Source of the DNA: Amycolatopsis decaplanina DSM 44594
Lineage (GTDB): Bacteria; Actinomycetota; Actinomycetes; Mycobacteriales; Pseudonocardiaceae
Reading direction: 5' to 3'
DNA: 64,000 nucleotides
NCBI RefSeq assembly: GCF_000342005.1
Contig: NZ_AOHO01000077.1
Span: 220,508-284,507 of the forward strand
Position 1 is the stretch's first letter. Every line of letters starts with the position of its first letter. A model generated the notes under the pieces. The model saw nothing but the letters and a program-made list of their open reading frames with translations. It ran no database searches and was not told the origin of the DNA. The translations under genes and the position numbers were made by a program. This document shows positions 7,759-15,604 of this stretch, piece by piece.

Positions 7759-9989
7759 GGGAGCGGTACCGCCATACCCTGCTCGTCGAGCAGGAATTTC
7801 AGCGTGCCGCGCAACTCGTCCTCGGCCGCGAGCACCTCGCGTACGGTCGGCGCCGAAAGCACGGCGTAGCCCATCTTGTAGCCCGCCTGCTCGTACGGTT
7901 TGACGTACGAATCCTCCTCCGCGAACAGCTCCAGGTTGTGCACCGCGGGCATGGCGCGGACCTCGTCGGTGCCTTCGATCCGCACGATCCGGCCGCCGCG
8001 GTCGGAGGCGAGGATGTGGATGAGCGTCGGCCGCGGGTCGCGGGGCGAGAGCACGACCTCACCGCCGGTCGCGGCGGCGATCCCCGCGGCGATCAGGTCG
8101 ACACCGGTGCTGTGCTCGATCGCCTCGGCCAGGCCGTTCCCGCCCATCCGGGCGCCCATCTCGATCAGGTAGAACTTCCCGTCGCGACCCAGGACGGCGT
8201 CGAGGGTGAGCGGCCCGGTGCGGTAGCCGAGTTCGGCGCACAGCGCGGCCAGCATCACCGGGAGCGCGCGGTCGACCACCGGCGGCAGGCCGGCGGGCAG
8301 GAGGTGGGACGCCGTGACGAAGAACGGTGGCGGGGTCAGCGTGCGCCGGGTGACCGCGTGGAACACGATCCGGCCGTCGACCACGAGTGCTTCGATCGTG
8401 TAGTGCGAGCCGTCGAGGTGTTCCTCGACGACCAGCTTGCCGGACGGCGAGAACGCGAGAGAGTCGGAGAACGCGGTGTTCAGGCCGCCGGGGCTCGCGC
8501 ACGAGACGACACCGCGGCTCCCGGAGGAGTCGACCGGTTTCACCAGCGTGGGGAATCGCAGTTGCTGCGCGGCGAGCGCGAGGTCCGGACCGGGCTTCCC
8601 GCCGACACTGCGGTAGGTCGGCAGGCGCAGCCGGTCACAGAGTTCGCGGAAGACGGACTTGTCGACGGAAGCGGCGACGGCGGCTTCGGGCAGCGGGTCC
8701 GGCAGGTTCCAGTGCCGGGTGAGCCAGGCGAGCGCGGGCAGCCCGACGTCGCTGGCGGGACAGAGCACCCCGGCGATGTCGTCCCGTCCCTCGAGCGCCG
8801 CCGCGATCTGCTCCGGCGCGCGGACGCTGACCTGGACGAACTCGTCGGCCAGCGCCACGGCGGGTGCGCTCGCGCGGACGTCCACGCAGATGGTGCGGAA
8901 ACCGAGTTCCCGCGCCCGGTGATACGTGCTGACCGAACCGTCGGCCCCGCCCAGGATCACCAGGCTCCGAGCCGCCGCCGTGTCTTCGGTGTTCTTCACT
9001 CCCGCTTGCCTTTCCCCAGGATGGATCTCGGCGATGGCCGAGGCGTAGAGCCGGTCGTCCTCGTCGACCGGGAAGTTGGCTTCCCTGATGTAGAACTGCC
9101 GTGGCCGCGCCTGTCCCGCGCCGACCACGACCAGGTAGCGGACGGACAACGCGAGCACGGTCAGCAGCACGGAGAACATGACGAACGTCAGTGCCGACGC
9201 GGCGGTCAGTCCGAGAAGCCCGGTGGCGGCCGCGATCCCCGCGAGCACCGAGATCCCGGCGGTCAGCATCGCCGTGGTCGAAGCCACCGTCGTCAGCCGC
9301 CGGGTGAAACCGACGAACAACTCGATGGCGTGCGAGGAAAGGAAGCCGAAGCCCACTTTGGACTCACCGCGTTCGCGGGCCCGGTGTGCCACCTGGACGG
9401 TGGTGTAGCGGCTGGTCAGCCTCGGCACGGTGGCGAGGAAGTACGGGGTGCCCAGCCGGAGGTCGACGATCTTGCGCGCGAGCTCCGTACGCACCAAGCG
9501 GAAAGCCGTCGCGCCGGGCGGGATCTCGATGCGCAGGACGCGGCGGCCGAGGAAATGGAAGGCCGCGGTGCCCCAGCGTCTCAGTAAGGGATCTTGCCTA
9601 TTGGTGCGAACACCGAAAACGGCGTCGTTGCCCTCCTCGGCCGCGGTGATCAATTTCCCCGCTTCGGAGGCCGGGAACTGCTGATCGGCGTCGATGTGCA
9701 GGAGCCACGGTTTCCCCGCGTACCGATAGCCGGCGGAAAAGGCCGCTTCGAACCCGAAGTTCCTGGTGAAGGACAGGTATCGCACCCGTGGGTCGGTGTG
9801 CGCGAGCGCCCGGATGACGTCCAGTGTCCCGTCGGTGCTCCCATCGTCCACATAGAGCAGTTCGAGTGGGAGATTGCCCAACTCGGCGACGATCTCCTGA
9901 TAAGAGGGCTCGACGTTGTCGACTTCGTTGAAGCACGGGACGACTACGGTGAGTCCACTCTGTACAGGTCCGGGTATCGGCCAGCTCAT
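7755..9989 (-). CDS. Fusion: GT2 glycosyltransferase + ATP-grasp ligase
   Basis: A 744-residue two-enzyme protein. Residues 1-230 are a GT-A family 2 glycosyltransferase of the DPM1/ArnC/GtrB kind (VVVPCFNEVDNV, DDG at 48-50, HIDADQQF at 98-105). Two transmembrane segments follow at about 238-258 and 263-290. Residues 340-740 are an ATP-grasp ligase with a pre-ATP-grasp domain (SLVILGGADGSVSTYHRARE), a nucleotide lysine at 484 (TLVKPVDSSGSRG), EE at 522-523, and the metal-binding EMGARMGGNG at 610-619. The first half should load a sugar on polyprenyl phosphate. The second would join an amino acid or other carboxylate to an amine by ATP cleavage. It is the first gene of the operon. Confidence 0.85.
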   Translation of the reverse strand: MSWPIPGPVQSGLTVVVPCFNEVDNVEPSYQEIVAELGNLPLELLYVDDGSTDGTLDVIRALAHTDPRVRYLSFTRNFGFEAAFSAGYRYAGKPWLLHIDADQQFPASEAGKLITAAEEGNDAVFGVRTNRQDPLLRRWGTAAFHFLGRRVLRIEIPPGATAFRLVRTELARKIVDLRLGTPYFLATVPRLTSRYTTVQVAHRARERGESKVGFGFLSSHAIELFVGFTRRLTTVASTTAMLTAGISVLAGIAAATGLLGLTAASALTFVMFSVLLTVLALSVRYLVVVGAGQARPRQFYIREANFPVDEDDRLYASAIAEIHPGERQAGVKNTEDTAAARSLVILGGADGSVSTYHRARELGFRTICVDVRASAPAVALADEFVQVSVRAPEQIAAALEGRDDIAGVLCPASDVGLPALAWLTRHWNLPDPLPEAAVAASVDKSVFRELCDRLRLPTYRSVGGKPGPDLALAAQQLRFPTLVKPVDSSGSRGVVSCASPGGLNTAFSDSLAFSPSGKLVVEEHLDGSHYTIEALVVDGRIVFHAVTRRTLTPPPFFVTASHLLPAGLPPVVDRALPVMLAALCAELGYRTGPLTLDAVLGRDGKFYLIEMGARMGGNGLAEAIEHSTGVDLIAAGIAAATGGEVVLSPRDPRPTLIHILASDRGGRIVRIEGTDEVRAMPAVHNLELFAEEDSYVKPYEQAGYKMGYAVLSAPTVREVLAAEDELRGTLKFLLDEQGMAVPLP

Positions 9990-10259
9990 CTGTCGAATCC
10001 CTGCGGTGAGTGCGCTATTGTGTTCGTAGCGTCACCCGTCGTGATTTCACGGTTCATGAGTCCCCTTGGCCCAGGCGCCCGGCAGGTCGTGCCGGCTCGA
10101 AAGTTCCCGTGTTATAGGCAGACTCGCTTTGTTCCCGCCAGCACATGCCGAAAGTTCGTCCTTTCAGCTCAGTCGAAAAGGTGGGAAGTCGGTCGAAAAC
10201 CGGGTGAACCCGGCGCGGGGTATTCCCAAACCCGCCTCGATGGCGCAGGCTTGCGCGCC
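9990..10259. promoter_or_regulatory. Divergent promoter region of the glycan-tailoring operons
   Basis: These 270 bp separate the two divergent operons. They contain a TATAGG element near 10113 and a direct repeat of GTCGAAAA (10174 and 10191 area). A hairpin with arms ATGGCGC/GCGCCAT (10240-10246 and 10255-10261) covers the proposed ATG of the plus-strand operon and could limit its translation. No known regulator box is recognised. Confidence 0.35.
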
Positions 10260-11036
10260 ATGTGGACTGTGGGGGTGAGTGCTGCCTGGCGAGCCGCCTA
10301 TCGGCGGTCCGTGCGGTCGGCCTTCGCGACGGTGCCGTTCTACCGGGAGCGCTGGGCTCTCGACGGCAGAACGGATCCCGTGCTGGTGCCCGGTCGCACC
10401 GGGACGGATTCCGGCGCGGCGCCGCTGGCCGAGGCGATGCACAAGATCGTCGACCTGGTGCCGCTCGCCGGTGGCGCGCACCAGGTCGAGCCGAGCCGTG
10501 GCCTGGGTCCCGTGCTGCGTAAGGCACGTTCGGTGACCGGGGACGCACTGGTCGTCGTGCTCGGCGGCGACGAGGTGCGGCCGCCGGTGGACCTGCCGCG
10601 CGGAGTTCGTTGCTGCGTGGTCGATCCCGACGTCCCGGCGCCGAGTGTGGTGGCGGAACTGTCCTCCGCGCTTCGCCGCGGTCGTCGCGTGCTCGCGGTC
10701 GGTGACGACAAGCAACTGGCCGTCTTCGCCGCGGCGCTGCCCGAAGACCGTGCGTACCGGGTCGAATCCGTACCGCGACGAGAACTGGACACGATGGACT
10801 CCGGCCCGTACGGGGTGCTCCACGATCCGGCGCTGGGTTACCTGGGCGCGATCGAAGAATGCGGTCGCTGGCATCTCGACTGGCCTCGCGTCTACGCGCG
10901 CCCGACGACGGGCGGTCTCGCGTTCACCCTGCTACGCCAGGATTCCCCGCGGTTCGTGGACGTCCTTCCGGCGGGCGGGGTCCGCGGCGAGATCGCGCCG
11001 TGCCCGCGACACGGGACGCCGGTCGTGCTCACGTGA
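10260..11036 (+). CDS. Reduced PaaK-like protein, first gene of the acyltransferase operon
   Basis: A 258-residue protein I cannot place firmly. Its start (WRAAYRRSVRSAFATVPFYRERW) matches the opening helix of phenylacetate-CoA ligase (PaaK) and related adenylating enzymes. Its end (RWHLDWPRVYARPTTGGLAFTLLRQDSPRFVDVLPAGG, then CPRHGTPVVLT) parallels their C-terminal RYRTGD/CxCGR region. The central ATP-binding SSGTTG-type motif is absent and the protein is about 60% of normal length. It may bind a ligand or partner rather than adenylate. The start is uncertain: no good ribosome site precedes ATG 10260, and GTG 10275 is possible. Confidence 0.5.
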   Translation: MWTVGVSAAWRAAYRRSVRSAFATVPFYRERWALDGRTDPVLVPGRTGTDSGAAPLAEAMHKIVDLVPLAGGAHQVEPSRGLGPVLRKARSVTGDALVVVLGGDEVRPPVDLPRGVRCCVVDPDVPAPSVVAELSSALRRGRRVLAVGDDKQLAVFAAALPEDRAYRVESVPRRELDTMDSGPYGVLHDPALGYLGAIEECGRWHLDWPRVYARPTTGGLAFTLLRQDSPRFVDVLPAGGVRGEIAPCPRHGTPVVLT

Positions 11037-11146
11037 AGATCGGCTTCCACGATCCCCGTACCGACCGGTCTGCCCGAATCCGAGGCCACGCTGGGATTCC
11101 GGGCTTGCCCGGGTTACTCCGCGGCCGTGCCGAGACAGGTACTGGG

Positions 11147-12250
11147 ATGGTGACGATGAAGGTGGCGGCACGGAGCACCGCGTTCGAGGTCGAGGTGCTC
11201 GATCCGAGGAGCGCGGCCGAACCCGAAGGCTGGCGTGGTTTCCTGCGGCGGGCGAGGTTGTGGCCGGTCTGGGAGTACGAGGTCCTGCGCAGGGAAGCCT
11301 GGATGGCGAAGAACCCCGCGGTGCTCGCGGTACTCCGCCGGGGCGATGAGATCGTCGGCGCTTTCACCGTGATGGTGTGCCGTGGCTGGCGGGCGGGGGA
11401 CTTCGCACCGTTGTCCGTCTTCGGTGGACGGTTCCGTCCGCGCTGGGCCGAGGCCTACCTCTGGCAGCTCAGCGGCTATCCCGCCGGGATGCTCGACGAG
11501 CGGCTGGACGAGACCGAGCGGCGGGAAGTGGTCCGCCGATTCGAACGGGCACTGTGCGCCCACCTCGGTCCGGGACTGCTGGGCGTGATCTACCGCGCGA
11601 TGAACCCGGAACTCCTGCCCGCGCTGGAAGGCCGCGGCCGGATGTCCCGCGAGATCGACCCGGCGGCCGTGCTGTCCAACAATTATTCCACTGTGGACGA
11701 TTGGGAACGGGCACTCGACGGCGAGACCCGGAAGACGCTGCACGATCTGCGTGAGGACGGGGACCTGCACACCGAAGCGGCTTCCGCCCGCGAGGACCTG
11801 GACTGCCACGAACTCGCCGTGATGCTCAACGCCCACCGCGCCAGGCAGGACGACCGGGCCTGGGCGGGGGGACAGCGGTCGAGGTTCGGCGGGCTGCACA
11901 TGGACACCCGGAGCCCGATCGCACCGTCCTACCTGGACGCGCTCGTCCGCCGTCCGGACGTCATCACCCGTACCTACCGCGACGGATCCGGGCGGCTGCT
12001 GGGATTCGGCACGGTGTTCGACGCCGACGACGGATGCGTGCTGCACCAGTGGGCCGCGCTGCCGAGTGCGAGCGGCGGCCGGAAAGGGCTCTATGTCGAC
12101 TTCTACGCCAGGGGAGTGGAGCACATGATCACGCATCGGCGCCCCGAACTGACCGCCGGACGGGCGATGCTGGAGAACAAGACCCCGCTCGGTTTCGGCA
12201 CCAGGTCCCTGGTGTCGGTCGCCGTGCCGAGACCGGTGCTGGGCCGATGA
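11147..12250 (+). CDS. FemAB/GNAT-like acyltransferase, paralogue 1
   Basis: A 367-residue protein with two GNAT-like halves, as in the FemXAB and BioF2-like acetyltransferase group. It starts with a motif shared by all three paralogues (VEVLDPR, then PEGWRGFL). The C-terminal half carries WERALDGETRKTLHDLRED and CVLHQWAALP. Family members transfer aminoacyl or acyl groups from tRNA or CoA to amines. The donor here is unknown. ATG 11147 is preceded by a weak ribosome site; in-frame GTG 11150 and ATG 11156 are alternatives. The stop overlaps the next start (ATGA). Confidence 0.72.
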   Translation: MVTMKVAARSTAFEVEVLDPRSAAEPEGWRGFLRRARLWPVWEYEVLRREAWMAKNPAVLAVLRRGDEIVGAFTVMVCRGWRAGDFAPLSVFGGRFRPRWAEAYLWQLSGYPAGMLDERLDETERREVVRRFERALCAHLGPGLLGVIYRAMNPELLPALEGRGRMSREIDPAAVLSNNYSTVDDWERALDGETRKTLHDLREDGDLHTEAASAREDLDCHELAVMLNAHRARQDDRAWAGGQRSRFGGLHMDTRSPIAPSYLDALVRRPDVITRTYRDGSGRLLGFGTVFDADDGCVLHQWAALPSASGGRKGLYVDFYARGVEHMITHRRPELTAGRAMLENKTPLGFGTRSLVSVAVPRPVLGR

Positions 12251-13290
12251 CCTGGGAAGTGCGGGTGCTCGACCCGCGGACCGATCCGGAACCCGAGGGC
12301 TGGGCCGGATTCCTCGCCGCGCAGCAGGCCCCGGTTCCCTGGGACTACGGGTTGCTGCGGGTGGAGTCGCGCTTTTCCCGCAGCCCCAACGTGCTCACCG
12401 TGATCAGCGACGGGGGCGAGATCGTCGCCGCGGTGCTGGCGATGCTGTGCGCCCCGGTCTCGCCGGACCGTCCCGGGGCGGTGCGCGGCGTGGCACGGCT
12501 GGGACCGCGCTGGGTCGAGGTGCAGCACGCGTGGCTTTCCGGATACCCGCCGTGGTTGTTCGCGGACGGCGTCGACGCCGCCGACCGGCGGGAGATCATG
12601 CGCCGGTTCGAGCGGGCCGTCGGCCGCTTCACCGGACCCGGGTGCTTGGGCGTCGTCTACCGCACCGTCCCGCCGGAGTCGCTCGACATGCTGACCGGAC
12701 GGGGAAGGCCCGTGCGCGACACGATGCCGACCTCGGTGCTGGAGAACCGGTTCGTCGACGTCGACGGGTGGCTGGCGTCCCTGCGCCGGAGCAGACGGCT
12801 GAGCCTGCGTGGCCAGTCGAAGAAGATCGCCGCCGACCCGGACGTGATCGTCCGCACCGAGGCCGCCCGCACCGACCTCGACGCCCTGGAGCTGGCCACC
12901 CTGCTGCGTGAGCACCGCGAGCGGATGGGGCCGGTGAAGTTCGACCGGCGTGGTCCGGTCACCGCCGAATACCTCGGCGAACTCATACGCCGGCCGGACG
13001 TGATCACTTCGACCTACCACGACGGCGAGGGCAGGCTGCTCGCGTTCACCAACGTGCTCGATCACCCCGTGGCGCCGCTGCACCAGCATTGGGCCGCGCT
13101 GGCCCCGGAGGAGGGACGGCCGAAGCACCTCTACTTCGAGGCGGTCGTCCGGAACGTGCGCTACATGATCGAGGGAAACCGGAAGTCCCTGTCGATGGGG
13201 CGGGGGCTGACCGACCTCAAGGCGACGCTCGGCTTCCAGCCGGTCCCGTTGCTCGGGGTCATCGTGCCGAGACCGGTGACGCGATGGTGA
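12247..13290 (+). CDS. FemAB/GNAT-like acyltransferase, paralogue 2
   Basis: A 347-residue paralogue of the genes on either side. It repeats the opening (VRVLDPRTDPEPEGWAGFL), the VWLSGYPPWLF-like segment (here AWLSGYPPWLF) and RRFERAVGRFTGPGCLGVVYR. It also repeats the C-terminal SLRRSRRLSLRGQSKKIA and HQHWAALAPEEG. It overlaps paralogue 1 by 4 nt and paralogue 3 by 7 nt, so the three are translated as one coupled unit. The specific reaction is unknown. Confidence 0.72.
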   Translation: MTWEVRVLDPRTDPEPEGWAGFLAAQQAPVPWDYGLLRVESRFSRSPNVLTVISDGGEIVAAVLAMLCAPVSPDRPGAVRGVARLGPRWVEVQHAWLSGYPPWLFADGVDAADRREIMRRFERAVGRFTGPGCLGVVYRTVPPESLDMLTGRGRPVRDTMPTSVLENRFVDVDGWLASLRRSRRLSLRGQSKKIAADPDVIVRTEAARTDLDALELATLLREHRERMGPVKFDRRGPVTAEYLGELIRRPDVITSTYHDGEGRLLAFTNVLDHPVAPLHQHWAALAPEEGRPKHLYFEAVVRNVRYMIEGNRKSLSMGRGLTDLKATLGFQPVPLLGVIVPRPVTRW

Positions 13291-14306
13291 TCGAGGTACT
13301 GGACCCCCGCCGCGATCCGGAGCCCGCGTACTGGAAATCGTTGCGGGCCAAGGCCGGTCTGCGCGCGGACTGGAGCTGGGAGGTACTCACCACCCAGGCG
13401 TGGGCGGCGCGCACCGAGCAGCCGGTCACGGTCCTGCTCGAAGACGGGGAACCGCGCGGCGTGGTCAGTTCCGCGTGGGTCACCGGACTCACCCGGCGGC
13501 ACCGGTTCGCCCGTACGGCGGGACGCGGACGGCTTGGCGGGCTCGACGTCCGTGCCCCCGGTTCGGGTGCGATGCCTGGCTGGTGGTTCGACGGCGCGGA
13601 CGGTGACGGCGGCGTCGGCAGACTGCTGGACTCCTTCGTCCCGGCCATGCGCGCGGAACTCGGCTTCGGCCTGCGCGGGCTTCTGGTGCGCCAGGTCGGC
13701 GAGTCCGGAGTGGACAGTGTGCGCGGCGGGCTGAAGATGGTGCGCCGGACCGAGGACGTCGCCGTCCTCGACGTCTCGCCGTTCTCGAGCCGGGACGACT
13801 GGATGTACTCGCTGGCCAGGAAACGCAAACAGAACCTGCGCAAGATCTTCCGCACCTTCGAGGCCGATCCGTCGCTTGAGGTGCGCGTGCGGCGGGGTGC
13901 CGAGGCCGATCCGGTCGAGATCGCGGAACTGTTGCGGCACAACGAGTCCAAACACCACGATGTGCCGATCGTGCCGCTTCCCGCGTTCGTGGGGTATGTG
14001 AGCGCCCTCCTGCGGCAGCCGGACGTGCACGTCATCGAGTACCGCGAGACGGCCACGGGCCGGGCGATCGCCGTCGCGACCTTGCTCGATCACCCGACGC
14101 TGCCGATCGCCCGGCATTGGGCGGCGCTGCCACCGGAACTCGGCGGGCGGCCCAATCTGTACTTCCACTTCTACGGCGAAGCGGTGCGCTGGGCGGTGGA
14201 AGCCGGGCGGCCGCAGGTGGTGTTCGGCAAGAAGATGTCCGAAATGAAGGCTTCGCTGGGGGCTCATCTGGTGCCGCAGTACGCGGCCGCGGTCGCGATG
14301 CTCTAA
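13284..14306 (+). CDS. FemAB/GNAT-like acyltransferase, paralogue 3
   Basis: A 340-residue paralogue, the most diverged of the three in its first half (MVIEVLDPRRDPEPAYWKSL, with MPGWWFDGADGDGG replacing the SGYP segment). The second half is the clearest BioF2-like GNAT domain: WMYSLARKRKQNLRKIFRTFE, then RHWAALPPELGGRPNLYFHFYGEA and KKMSEMKASLG. It is the last gene before palindrome copy B, which begins 3 nt after its stop. Its start ATG lies inside paralogue 2. Confidence 0.75.
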   Translation: MVIEVLDPRRDPEPAYWKSLRAKAGLRADWSWEVLTTQAWAARTEQPVTVLLEDGEPRGVVSSAWVTGLTRRHRFARTAGRGRLGGLDVRAPGSGAMPGWWFDGADGDGGVGRLLDSFVPAMRAELGFGLRGLLVRQVGESGVDSVRGGLKMVRRTEDVAVLDVSPFSSRDDWMYSLARKRKQNLRKIFRTFEADPSLEVRVRRGAEADPVEIAELLRHNESKHHDVPIVPLPAFVGYVSALLRQPDVHVIEYRETATGRAIAVATLLDHPTLPIARHWAALPPELGGRPNLYFHFYGEAVRWAVEAGRPQVVFGKKMSEMKASLGAHLVPQYAAAVAML

Positions 14307-14308
14307 GA

Positions 14309-14354
14309 CTCGTGAGTGGTTAGGACGGTTAGAACCGTCCTAACCACTCACGAG
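14309..14354. repeat. Dispersed palindrome, copy B (likely bidirectional terminator)
   Basis: Perfect 46-bp palindrome with 22-bp arms and centre AG. It lies between two convergent genes. The stop codon of the minus-strand TetR gene (14348-14350) lies in its right arm. The sequence matches copy A apart from the G/T at the TGGT-N-AGGACG position and the 2-nt centre. Confidence 0.85.
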
Positions 14355-15022
14355 GTGGTGGAAGCCAACCCGCGCAGGAACAGGTCGATGGCGAACTCGA
14401 ACCGTTCCTGCGCGGTCTCCGCGGTGAAGTACTCGCGCGCGCCCAGCAGGTTCGGGAAAGCGCCGGGCGGGAACGATGTCATGTACTCGACCATCCGCCT
14501 GCCGCGCTCCTCCTGTTCGGCCAGGTTGATGTCGCCGTGTTGCCAGCCGGCCCCTTCGTAGGCGAAAGCCTTGGCATAGAGCCATAACGCGTCGGCGGCG
14601 AACAGTGCCCGCTTGAGGTCGAGGCCACCCGCGCGCAGCACCGCGAGCATCGCTTCGGCCTGCTGCAAGGCGTTCGCGCCGACCGGGACGGGGATGGTCC
14701 ACGCGATCTTGGCGATCCCGGGGAACGACGTCAGCGCGCGCACGTTCTCGCGCAGCAGGTCTTTCGCCTGCTCGACCCACCGCCGCGGATCGGGCTCCGG
14801 GAACGGGCCGAAGTCGAGGACGTGGTCGACCATCAGCTCGTGGAGCTCTTCCTTGTTCGCGACATGGGCGTAGAGCGACGCCGGGCCGGTCTCCAGCGCC
14901 TGGGCCACGCGCCGCATGCTCACCGCCTCCAGCCCTTCGGCGGCGAGGAGGTCCAATGCCGTCTTCACCACGAGGTCCTGGGACAGCACGGGTTTCTCGG
15001 CGCGACGCCGGGGCCTGCTCAC
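14348..15022 (-). CDS. TetR family transcriptional regulator
   Basis: A 224-residue repressor with an N-terminal helix-turn-helix (SQDLVVKTALDLLAAEGLEAVSMRRVAQALETGPASLYAHVANKEEL, residues about 14-60). The C-terminal domain is of the tetracycline-repressor-like type, with FEFAIDLFLRGL at the end. It is divergent from the NTF2-like gene. Three inverted repeats in the shared intergenic region are its probable operators. The inducer is unknown. Confidence 0.87.
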   Translation of the reverse strand: MSRPRRRAEKPVLSQDLVVKTALDLLAAEGLEAVSMRRVAQALETGPASLYAHVANKEELHELMVDHVLDFGPFPEPDPRRWVEQAKDLLRENVRALTSFPGIAKIAWTIPVPVGANALQQAEAMLAVLRAGGLDLKRALFAADALWLYAKAFAYEGAGWQHGDINLAEQEERGRRMVEYMTSFPPGAFPNLLGAREYFTAETAQERFEFAIDLFLRGLASTTS

Positions 15023-15062
15023 TTCGTTCGCCTCCTGATCCGGGGTTCGCCGGGAACTCTAC

Positions 15063-15118
15063 TTGACGCGAACACTGTTCGTCTGTAGAACGGTGTTCGT
15101 CAAACGAACGCTGTTCGT
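15063..15118 (+). promoter_or_regulatory. Promoter with three TetR-type operator palindromes
   Basis: Three related inverted repeats lie in 50 bp: CGAACACTGTTCG (15069-15081), GAACGGTGTTC (15088-15098) and ACGAACGCTGTTCGT (15104-15118). TTGACG (15063-15068) and TAGAAC (15086-15091), 17 bp apart, would be the -35 and -10. The first two repeats therefore cover the spacer and -10. They are best read as operators for the adjacent TetR protein. Confidence 0.55.
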
Positions 15119-15134
15119 CCAACTGGAGGAAGCC

Positions 15135-15575
15135 GTGACCGAACGACAGATCGAAGTCCTGGCCGTGCTGAGCAAGCTCGCCGACGCGTGGAACGCCGGG
15201 GACGCGGCCGCATACGCGTCGCACTTCACCGAAGACGCCGACTATGTGACCTTCTTCGGGATGAACATGCCCGGCCGCGCGACCATCGAAAGCGCGCACC
15301 GGGCCCTGTTCGAGGGACCGCTCAAGGGGTCGAAACTGGTGGCGGGCGGTGGTGAGCCCAAGGTCCGGTTCGTCCGGCCGGACGTCGCCATCGCCGTGTC
15401 CGGCGGAGGGTCGTCGCTGTCGGGAGGCAAGCCCGAGCCGGGCCGCGAATCGACGCTGACGTACGTGCTCGTGAAGGAGTCCGACGGCTGGCGCGTCGCG
15501 TCCTTCCAGAACACCCGGGTGAGCGATCCGGCCGCGGGCGCCCCGTCGGGCGGGGAGAGGCGTACGCTCGGTTAG
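15135..15575 (+). CDS. SgcJ/EcaC-type NTF2-like protein
   Basis: A 146-residue member of the NTF2-like fold group that includes SnoaL and SgcJ. It shows LSKLADAWNAGDAAAYASHFTEDADYVTFFG at the start and LTYVLVKESDGWRVASFQNTRV at the end. Such proteins are small isomerases, hydrolases or binding proteins of undefined role. GGAGGA precedes the GTG start by 5 nt. Its TAG stop lies inside the iron box that serves the next gene. Confidence 0.8.
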   Translation: MTERQIEVLAVLSKLADAWNAGDAAAYASHFTEDADYVTFFGMNMPGRATIESAHRALFEGPLKGSKLVAGGGEPKVRFVRPDVAIAVSGGGSSLSGGKPEPGRESTLTYVLVKESDGWRVASFQNTRVSDPAAGAPSGGERRTLG

Positions 15576-15587
15576 GTTCACCTAACC
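15567..15587 (+). promoter_or_regulatory. Iron box (DmdR/IdeR operator)
   Basis: GGTTAGGTTCACCTAACC (15570-15587) is a perfect 8-bp-armed palindrome. It matches the GGTTAGG..TCACCTAA right part of the actinobacterial iron-repressor site. It overlaps the stop codon of the NTF2-like gene and ends 17 nt before the siderophore-interacting protein start. The downstream gene should be repressed when iron is plentiful. Confidence 0.75.
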
Positions 15588-15604
15588 CAGGAAAGGAAGC
15601 GTGA

